DNA of 25,829 bases from NCBI GenBank assembly GCA_964607865.1, contig CAZSLZ010000031.1, forward strand, positions 1 through 25,829, written 5' to 3'. A program made the position numbers and the translations under genes. Shown here piece by piece: positions 16,400 through 22,975 of the stretch. This stretch comes from CAZSLZ01 sp964607865 (GTDB taxonomy: Bacteria; Vulcanimicrobiota; JAJTBE01; CAZSLZ01). Numbering within the stretch: position 1 is the stretch's first letter; each line of letters begins with the position of its first letter. The notes beneath the pieces were generated by a model, which ran no database searches, had not been told where the DNA came from, and worked only from the letters and a program-made list of their open reading frames with translations.

Positions 16400-18496
16400 T
16401 TAATATACCCCTGTCTTATCTCTCATACAAAGGCAATTGGGGCAGGTTATATAAGCAGCTTTTTTATCAACATTCTTCTTGAGCCACTGATGGTTGCATA
16501 TAGGGCAAACCATCATATTGCCCTCAGAAAGGGTTACCATCTCCATGGTTTTCTTGTCCAGAAGCCTGACCAGAATGGTTTCTGCGGTTACGTTGGTAAC
16601 CTCTCCGCTGTATTTGGAAACCACCAGCGCTCCTGAATCCTTGACGGAACAATGTTCCATCCCCGTGCCCACCACCGGAGCCTCGGGTTTAATCAGAGGA
16701 ACCGCCTGACGCTGCATGTTAGCTCCCATAAGAGCACGGTTTGCGTCGTCATGCTCCAGAAAGGGAATCAAAGCTGTGGCTACGCTGACCACCTGTTTTG
16801 GCGATACATCCATAAAATTGATTTCTTCCTTGCGGAACATCCGGGTTTCTTCCTTCGAACGAGCCACTACCCGGTCATTAATGATCTGGTTGTGTTCGTT
16901 CAAAATGGTATTGGCCTGGGCGATAATAAACCGGTCTTCCTCATCGGCGGTAAGATAACGGATTTTATCGGTTACCATGCCATTCTCAACGATTCTGTAG
17001 GGTGTCATTATAAACCCGAAATCGTTTACCGTGGCATATGTGGCCAGATAAACCACCAGGCCGATGTTGGGGCCTTCAGGAGTTTCAATGGGACAGATCC
17101 GTCCATAGTGGGAATCATGAACATCACGGACTTCAAACCCCGCTCTTTCTCTGGATAACCCTCCGGGGCCCATTGCTGATAATCTTCTTTTATGGGTCAA
17201 CTCAGAAAGGGAATTGGTCTGATCCATAAACTGAGATAACTGGTGGGAGCCAAAGAATTCTTTTATGGCGGCAACCACAGGCCTTATATTTATAAGAACC
17301 TGGGGTGTTACAGTTTCAATATCCTGAACTGTCATTCTTTCCTTGACCACTCGTTCCAGCCTTAACAGGCCGACACGGAACTGGTTCTGAAGGAGTTCGC
17401 CAACAGCGCGGATTCTTCGGTTACCCAGGTGATCAATGTCATCCTCGTTAACGGAAACACTGTATCGCAACGGGGGTTCCTCAGGAGTTTCCCTGTCACC
17501 CCTCATCAGATATATGATATATTTTACAATATCAATTATATCCTGGGGATCCAGAATGGTGCTGTATTCAATTGGAGCCTGGCACTCGGAGCATGTTACA
17601 ATTCCCGGCTCAATCAGGCTTCCGCACTGACTACATTCCAATCTTCTTCCCAGTTTCTTGTTTATCTTGTAACGGCCCACTCTGGCCAGATCGTAACGCT
17701 TGGGGTCGAAGAACAAATTGGCCAGCAAGGTTCTGGCGCTATCTACCGAGGGGGGATCTCCGGGGCGTAACTTGCGATAAATTTCCACCAGAGCTTCATC
17801 CTGGCTTTTCACGCTGTCCTTATTCAGGGTGGGTTCAATTAACACTTCTTCGTCCACCAGTTCCTGAATATCCTGGTCGGTTTCATATCCCAGTGCCCGC
17901 AATAATACAGTTACAGGTATTTTACGGGTTTTGTCAATTCTACACCATATAATGCCGTTACCGTCGGTTTCAAATTCTAACCAGGCACCGCGGTTGGGGA
18001 TAATCTGGGCAGTGAAAAGAATTCGGCCCGCCTGGTCGATCTGGGATTGAAAATAAGTTCCCGGAGAACGGATAAGCTGACTGACTATAACTCGTTCAGC
18101 CCCATTTACTATAAAAGTTCCTTTCTCCGTCATACATGGGAAATCTCCCATAAAGATTTCCTGTTCCTTTATTTCTTTAATCTCCCCGTCTTCCTTGGTA
18201 ATCAACCTCACCTGAATTTTCATAGGCTTGGCGTAGGTCATGTCTCGATCTTTACATTCTTCAACGTTATAATTTGGTTCGCCCAGCGAGTAATCACCGA
18301 ATTCCAGCACAAGGTTTCCGGTAAAATCTTCTATGGGAGATACTTCGTCGAATATCTCTCTCATGCCGGTTCTTAAAAACCAATTGTATGAATTTACCTG
18401 AATCTGAATCAGATTCGGGGTTTCGAGCACATTGGGGATAGTCTGGAAGCTAACTTGTTTAACTTCTTGGGGGGTTTCTGTGCTGCTATATGCCAT
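16400..18496 (-). CDS. rpoB: RNA polymerase beta subunit, N-terminal part (split RpoB)
   Basis: 698 residues that match the N-terminal half of beta. Landmarks are NGAERVIVSQLIRSPG (~131-145) and the rifampicin-binding region at 413-442 (FFGSHQLSQFMDQTN, LTHKRRLSAMGPGG). In that region the main resistance positions look wild-type (S, Q, D, H, R, S); P520 and L533 of E. coli are Ser and Met here. The conserved ICPIETPEGPNIGL, ALMGANMQRQAVPL and GTGMEH follow. Two ribbons are unusual: C288, C291, C302, C305 in the lobe, and C664, C667, C685, C688 just before the end. The ORF stops at UAA 16402-16400, where other beta subunits continue. ATG 18496 has a GAGGAGGT site. A consensus promoter and a possible attenuator lie upstream. 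No rplJ or rplL is adjacent. Confidence 0.95.
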   Translation of the reverse strand: MAYSSTETPQEVKQVSFQTIPNVLETPNLIQIQVNSYNWFLRTGMREIFDEVSPIEDFTGNLVLEFGDYSLGEPNYNVEECKDRDMTYAKPMKIQVRLITKEDGEIKEIKEQEIFMGDFPCMTEKGTFIVNGAERVIVSQLIRSPGTYFQSQIDQAGRILFTAQIIPNRGAWLEFETDGNGIIWCRIDKTRKIPVTVLLRALGYETDQDIQELVDEEVLIEPTLNKDSVKSQDEALVEIYRKLRPGDPPSVDSARTLLANLFFDPKRYDLARVGRYKINKKLGRRLECSQCGSLIEPGIVTCSECQAPIEYSTILDPQDIIDIVKYIIYLMRGDRETPEEPPLRYSVSVNEDDIDHLGNRRIRAVGELLQNQFRVGLLRLERVVKERMTVQDIETVTPQVLINIRPVVAAIKEFFGSHQLSQFMDQTNSLSELTHKRRLSAMGPGGLSRERAGFEVRDVHDSHYGRICPIETPEGPNIGLVVYLATYATVNDFGFIMTPYRIVENGMVTDKIRYLTADEEDRFIIAQANTILNEHNQIINDRVVARSKEETRMFRKEEINFMDVSPKQVVSVATALIPFLEHDDANRALMGANMQRQAVPLIKPEAPVVGTGMEHCSVKDSGALVVSKYSGEVTNVTAETILVRLLDKKTMEMVTLSEGNMMVCPICNHQWLKKNVDKKAAYITCPNCLCMRDKTGVY

Positions 18497-18519
18497 GCAA
18501 GGACCTCCTCTATAAATGC

Positions 18520-18577
18520 AAAAAATCGGAGATACAACAAGCCCGTCCCATCATCCGCGGGCCTGACAAATCTCTCC
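18520..18577 (-). promoter_or_regulatory. Possible attenuator hairpin in the rpoB leader
   Basis: In the leader RNA, GGAGA (18577-18573) pairs with TCTCC (18532-18528) around an inner GCCCG (18562-18558)/CGGGC (18545-18541) stem. GA and then six U residues (18525-18520) follow. The shape is that of an intrinsic terminator 24 bases before the rpoB ATG, so it may limit read-through into rpoBC. The outer stem is short and the loops are large, so efficiency is uncertain. Confidence 0.5.
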
Positions 18578-18632
18578 AAATCCTTATATTTTTAACATTC
18601 CATGCACTTTTAACATCTCAAAGAGCTGGTAT

Positions 18633-18661
18633 ATATTATCACATTATAATATGACTGTCAA
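18633..18661 (-). promoter_or_regulatory. Consensus sigma-70 promoter for rpoBC
   Basis: TTGACA (18661-18656), a 17-base spacer and TAATAT (18638-18633) on the minus strand. A long A/T-rich block just upstream of the -35 could act as an UP element. The predicted start near 18626 gives a leader of about 130 bases before rpoB. Confidence 0.85.
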
Positions 18662-18736
18662 CAATAATAAACAAAATAAATTATTTTTATTTCACTTCAT
18701 AAAAAAATGTAGAAAATGCAAGTAACTCCTTATAAT

Positions 18737-18767
18737 AAAAGGAGGATAATTATTATTACCCTCCTTT
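18737..18767 (-). terminator. Terminator of the FHA/kinase cassette
   Basis: AAAAGGAGG (18737-18745) pairs with CCTCCTTTT (18759-18767) around a 13-base AT loop, 12 bases past the FHA gene stop. The U-run on the minus strand is short (UUUUAUUAUA), so it may be moderate in strength. It separates the cassette from the rpoBC promoter. Confidence 0.65.
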
Positions 18768-18779
18768 TGAGTGACTGTT

Positions 18780-19445
18780 TTATTCTTTAACCAGGGTCAT
18801 TACCGTCTTACCCAATCTTATTACATCATTCTCATTCAAGAACTGCTGCACTCCCTGGGCAATACGGACATTATTTATAAAACTGCCGTTAGATGATCCC
18901 AGATCCTCAAAAAGAAAACCATCATCTTTTCTTATTATCTGGGCATGACGTCGGGAAACATAAGCTTCTTCATCCACATCGGTCAGGTCAATATCAGGAA
19001 ATATCCCATCAGCGGGACTTTCTCTTCCCAAGGTAATTATATCCTTATCCAATAAATATTCCTGGTCATAACCCTGAACCACCAGTTTGGCCATTCCAAC
19101 CGGAGTTTCCGGAGGTTCTTCTGTTTCTGTTTCTGCTTCAGATTCTAATTCTTCTACATCTTCTTCTACATCTTCTTCAACAGCGTCCAGACTTGCACCA
19201 CAATCATCACAGAACCTCGAACCGGCAGGATTCTCTGTTCCACAGGCAGCGCATACAATTCCTTCACCCGTCATTTCCTCTACCATCTCGGGTTCCTGGT
19301 CCATATCAAAGGGTTCTTCCTCAAAAGATTCCTCTTCCATTTCAACCACTTCTGCTGGAGGTGGGGAGGTCGGCAGCTTGGAGCCACAGTCCTCACAATA
19401 AGCTGCGCCTTCCAGATTTTCAGCGCCGCAAATCGTGCACTTCAT
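18780..19445 (-). CDS. Double zinc-ribbon FHA-domain protein
   Basis: 221-residue cytoplasmic adaptor. Two ribbons lie at C3, C6, C17, C20 and C65, C68, C79, C82, separated and followed by very acidic linkers (about 31-60 and 88-115). The C-terminal FHA domain (about 117-221) keeps the phosphothreonine-binding residues: GRESP, SRRHA and SSNGSFINN. It should read a phosphorylated partner, most simply the kinase or PP2C fusion encoded upstream. AAGGAGG precedes ATG 19445. It is the last gene of the four-gene cassette, 64 bases after the VWA gene, and is followed by a terminator. Confidence 0.92.
   Translation of the reverse strand: MKCTICGAENLEGAAYCEDCGSKLPTSPPPAEVVEMEEESFEEEPFDMDQEPEMVEEMTGEGIVCAACGTENPAGSRFCDDCGASLDAVEEDVEEDVEELESEAETETEEPPETPVGMAKLVVQGYDQEYLLDKDIITLGRESPADGIFPDIDLTDVDEEAYVSRRHAQIIRKDDGFLFEDLGSSNGSFINNVRIAQGVQQFLNENDVIRLGKTVMTLVKE
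19149..19184 (-). repeat. 12-base tandem repeat coding the acidic linker
   Basis: Two identical 12-base units (19149-19160 and 19161-19172) and a third, partly diverged one. They encode a repeated V-E-E-D pattern in the linker of the FHA protein, which probably expands or contracts by slippage. Confidence 0.65.
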
Positions 19446-19509
19446 ATTTGTTTCCTCCTTTTTTTTGTTAAGTCTTTATTCTTATTAATAATAATAATTC
19501 CTTTAATTT

Positions 19510-20793
19510 TTAAGGAATCGGGGGCACCTGATCCAGTAACTGGGTCAACTTACGGGTACCATATTCAAGTTTTTTGGTACCTTTATTGGTCATCCGGGCG
19601 CCGCCTTCAATCCGGCTGGCTTCTTCCATGGCCTGGTCTGCCAAATCCTTCTGTCCATGCTGCAACAGGGTGGTGGCAGCCGACCGCAACAATCGGGTTG
19701 CCTTATTCTTTTCGCCAGCCTGGGCAAACTCCAGTGCCTTGGTCTGTTGACGGAACACTGACACCAGATCTACCACCTGAATAACCTTGGGGTTAACTTT
19801 AGAAGCTTCCCTGGGATCTGTAGTATAAGTAATGGTTATATCCTTCTTAAGGGCATCCTGAACTGCCTCCTGGCCGGGAACATCATACTTTAAACCTACC
19901 TGGGCTATCCGGTAAGTACCCGCTCTTCGCGAGGGAAGAACCAACTCGAACACCACAGATTGAATCTCATTTTTCTGCAAATCCTGAAGTTTGATTGTAG
20001 CTACCCTGTTTATAGTGGAAAGAGCACCAAGATCACTTATCAGGGGTTTTACTTTATGAGCACGCCGTATATCTATATCCTTGGCCAACTTCAGCGTAAG
20101 CCTGGGGTTTAAGACCGTTACCGATTGTACGCCGGTCATTTCCTGATTGAATATCTCGGGAATGTCCCTGGGAACATCAATATAATATGACTTGCCCCGG
20201 CAGGCGTCAGCGATATCCAGTAAAAATTTCTCGTTAAAATCATCACCCACTCCGATGGTGGAAAAGGAAACCCCTCTTTCCGAACCTTCTTCGCAACGGG
20301 CAAGGCATTTATTTTCATGCAGGGTCAATCCGTCGGTTAACAGTATGCAGTGGTTTGTCCTGTCCTTCGAAAAATGCTTTCCTATCTCATCTATGGCGGC
20401 GTTTATACCCCGCAGCATTTCCGTTCCTGACCCCACATCGATATGATCAATATTCTGCAGAATACGCTTTGCAGATTCCTTATCGTGTATAGGCCCCGAG
20501 GGAATAACCACCCTGGCCTTGTCGGCAAAAGCTATAACCGAACAGACATCGTCAGGACGTAGCTGATCGATTAAATGCTGAACTGCCTGAACTACATATT
20601 CTAACTTTTCCTCGGCATACATGGAACCGCTTTTATCTAACACAACTGATAAATTCAGCGAAGCCGTGGAAGCTTCCCCGCTTAATTCCGCTGTAGGCGA
20701 TGCTTCTGCCAGCAAATAAACCAATTTATTCTCGCTGGTTACCAGTACATTATCATAACTTGTCTGGCAATCTAATCTAACTGGAGTACCCAT
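19510..20793 (-). CDS. VWA-domain protein of the signalling cassette
   Basis: 427 residues with no signal peptide or membrane segment. The von Willebrand A domain (about 45-230) has a complete MIDAS: D53, S55, S57 in LDKSGSM, then GSGTEM and LLTDG. A beta-rich region follows (about 235-340) and then a helical tail (340-420) ending in KKLEYGTRKLTQLL. VWA proteins of this build are often found beside FHA, kinase and PP2C genes and may scaffold or bind phosphoproteins through a metal. The partner is unknown. AAGGAGGAG precedes ATG 20793. It lies 36 bases after the PP2C gene. Confidence 0.9.
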   Translation of the reverse strand: MGTPVRLDCQTSYDNVLVTSENKLVYLLAEASPTAELSGEASTASLNLSVVLDKSGSMYAEEKLEYVVQAVQHLIDQLRPDDVCSVIAFADKARVVIPSGPIHDKESAKRILQNIDHIDVGSGTEMLRGINAAIDEIGKHFSKDRTNHCILLTDGLTLHENKCLARCEEGSERGVSFSTIGVGDDFNEKFLLDIADACRGKSYYIDVPRDIPEIFNQEMTGVQSVTVLNPRLTLKLAKDIDIRRAHKVKPLISDLGALSTINRVATIKLQDLQKNEIQSVVFELVLPSRRAGTYRIAQVGLKYDVPGQEAVQDALKKDITITYTTDPREASKVNPKVIQVVDLVSVFRQQTKALEFAQAGEKNKATRLLRSAATTLLQHGQKDLADQAMEEASRIEGGARMTNKGTKKLEYGTRKLTQLLDQVPPIP

Positions 20794-20829
20794 AAGTCTC
20801 CTCCTTATATTGTATATTTTAAACCGAAC

Positions 20830-22869
20830 TTATTCTTTTTTTTCATCAGAAACGTTCTCCCCTGAATTTTCAGGTTCTGCAACTTCTTCTTCTGAACCTT
20901 CAGGTTCTTTTTGTGATTCCCTGGCCTTCTCTTTTTCATCAATTACTTTTTCAAACTTCTCAGCCAGCAACTCATCCTGATTCTTCTTTGCCTTTTTATC
21001 TTTTTTACTGATGGATTCTTTCCGCTTTTCTTCCTGTTTCTGGCGTTTCTGTTCATCGGAAATAGGTTTGAGAGTTTCGGTTTTATCCTTTCGGCTTTTC
21101 ATCTGCTTGACACCGTTGCTGTCCGATGCCTTAAGAACAATGAGAGTGGCGTTATCGTCAGCTCCCCTGTCAAGACAGGTCTGAACCAGTTTTTCGGCAA
21201 TCTTCTGAGGTGAACCTTCCCGTAATATTATGGAAGATAATTCCCTGTCCGGAAAATATTCCCATATTCCATCAGAACAGAATATTATAATATCCTCATC
21301 CTGAATCTGGTATTGATAAATATCAACTTCAAGGGTGGGAGTGGTTCCCAGGGCGCGGTAAACTGCACTGCGCTGGGGAGAACGCAATGCCTCCTCACGG
21401 GTCAACTGGCCCAGCCGAACCAGCCTGCCAACCAGAGAATGATCCTCAGTCAACTGTTGCAAACCGGTATGGGGGTTAAAAGCATAACAACGGGTATCCC
21501 CGGCATGGCCCAGGCATAGATTATCTCCCATTATCAAACCCGCCGATATTGTGGAACCCATACCCCTGCGCGCCTGGTCCTTGCGGGAATACTCATATAC
21601 AACCTTGTTGGCCTGGTGTATGGCCCTGGCAAGAATAGAAGCTGACCTGGCCTGAACATCATCCTCGGGATACAGAATCTGGGTGGCAGTGGAATTGTTG
21701 ATGGGCAGAAAACTTCCTGTCACTTCCTGGGCAATTACCCTTACTGCAAGAGATGAAGCCTTGTCGCCCTCAGCTTCCCCTCCCATGCCGTCTGCCACCA
21801 CAAGTAAATCATATTTCGACGCCCTGGATTTTTCATAGGAATCCAACCCCGACACCAGGTAGGAATCCTGATTAATTTTTCTCACCCTGCCCACATGGCT
21901 TTTTGCAAAAATTTCGAATGAAAGTTCTCTCAACTGAGCCTGCCGGGTATTCAGACCTTTTTCCCTCAGCCTGGTAAGCTCTTCCAGCATCTCATCTATT
22001 CCGTCAAAACGGGCGATGGGCTCCTTTTTTACAGCCCGCATAACAATCTGCTCAAAATCAGGGTCCATATCTTCGGCAACTTCACTTAAGAGAGGAAAAT
22101 TAAAAAAACTCTCTCTGGATAATTTGGGCACCTTGCCAGCAAGAAGATAATATATTGTAGCACCCAGGCTGAAAATATCAGATCTCTGGCCCAGCCTGCC
22201 CCCCATTAAGCCATAAGCTTCGGGGGGAGAAAAACCTTCAGTTACAGAATTGTCGGTATTAATATTTCTCATAGAGGTTATCCGGGATAATCCGCTGACC
22301 TTCACCACATCTTCATCAGTCAGAAAAAGATGGGCAGGCTGCATATCCAGGTGAAGAATTGCATGGGAATGTAAAAACTTCATTCCACGGGCTGCCTGAA
22401 TAGCCCAGTCCAGAATATCATCCTGGGTTATACTCTCCCTGTCGGCATCTATGAGAGATTTCAGGTTTTCACCTTCGTTCTTTTCAAATATTATATAGAT
22501 ACAATCTTCCCGGCTGATTATTTCCAGGGGTTTTACTACATTTTCATGGCTCTCTTCCAGTAAAATTTCGTATAACGACTTCTGGGCTTCATATTCTTCG
22601 GCGGCCTGCTTTCTGTGTTTAACCCAAACCATTTTCCCCTCGGAATTTAAATCAATGGCGATATAAGAGGAATCGGTATTCCCCGTCTTCACCACCGCCA
22701 CTATTTCATATTTTTTATCTATTACATCACCGGTACTATGAATAAACAAACAATCGCCAGAATTTGAGTCCGAATCCGGGTTTTTTTCCATTAAAACCCC
22801 GCATTCCTCACAATAGGTGGCGTCTATTTCGTTGTTAAACCCACACTCGGCACAGACAACAGAAGTCAT
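20830..22869 (-). CDS. Zinc-ribbon / pseudokinase / PP2C phosphatase fusion
   Basis: 679 residues in four parts. A zinc ribbon has C6, C9, C20, C23. A protein-kinase-fold domain spans about 50-305. A PP2C Ser/Thr phosphatase domain spans about 317-575. The tail is Lys/Glu-rich and probably coiled. The kinase part looks inactive: HRDxKxxN is HLDMQPAH (173-180), DFG is SGL (192-194) and the Gly loop is lost, although K84, PPE and the SDIFSLG block remain. The phosphatase keeps its metal ligands (NQD at 335, VADGMGG from 358, SDGIWEY, DNAT). It may dephosphorylate the neighbouring kinase or its targets, with the pseudokinase sensing or recruiting. GGAG lies eight bases before ATG 22869. Confidence 0.93.
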   Translation of the reverse strand: MTSVVCAECGFNNEIDATYCEECGVLMEKNPDSDSNSGDCLFIHSTGDVIDKKYEIVAVVKTGNTDSSYIAIDLNSEGKMVWVKHRKQAAEEYEAQKSLYEILLEESHENVVKPLEIISREDCIYIIFEKNEGENLKSLIDADRESITQDDILDWAIQAARGMKFLHSHAILHLDMQPAHLFLTDEDVVKVSGLSRITSMRNINTDNSVTEGFSPPEAYGLMGGRLGQRSDIFSLGATIYYLLAGKVPKLSRESFFNFPLLSEVAEDMDPDFEQIVMRAVKKEPIARFDGIDEMLEELTRLREKGLNTRQAQLRELSFEIFAKSHVGRVRKINQDSYLVSGLDSYEKSRASKYDLLVVADGMGGEAEGDKASSLAVRVIAQEVTGSFLPINNSTATQILYPEDDVQARSASILARAIHQANKVVYEYSRKDQARRGMGSTISAGLIMGDNLCLGHAGDTRCYAFNPHTGLQQLTEDHSLVGRLVRLGQLTREEALRSPQRSAVYRALGTTPTLEVDIYQYQIQDEDIIIFCSDGIWEYFPDRELSSIILREGSPQKIAEKLVQTCLDRGADDNATLIVLKASDSNGVKQMKSRKDKTETLKPISDEQKRQKQEEKRKESISKKDKKAKKNQDELLAEKFEKVIDEKEKARESQKEPEGSEEEVAEPENSGENVSDEKKE

Positions 22870-22975
22870 TGATACACTCCAAAATTATATTTACACTTAT
22901 TTTAACTTGCATTCAGCAAATTCAGTATTAAACAGTTAAAAGAATAATTCCTTTTGATTAACAGAATTAATGTTC

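Noticed and set aside
16283..16402. Reassignment of UAA as a sense codon
   Set aside because: Most genes in the window end properly at UAA with sensible lengths and spacing, and rpoC, uvrC and others have no internal UAA. A genome-wide code change does not fit.
16277..16410. Intein, intron or frameshift as the cause of the rpoB interruption
   Set aside because: The bases between the halves translate in frame into conserved beta sequence of normal length. There is no inserted block to splice and no shift of frame.
16652..17158. Plus-strand ORF of 168 codons inside rpoB
   Set aside because: It is a shadow of the strongly conserved rpoB coding strand, with no plausible domain.
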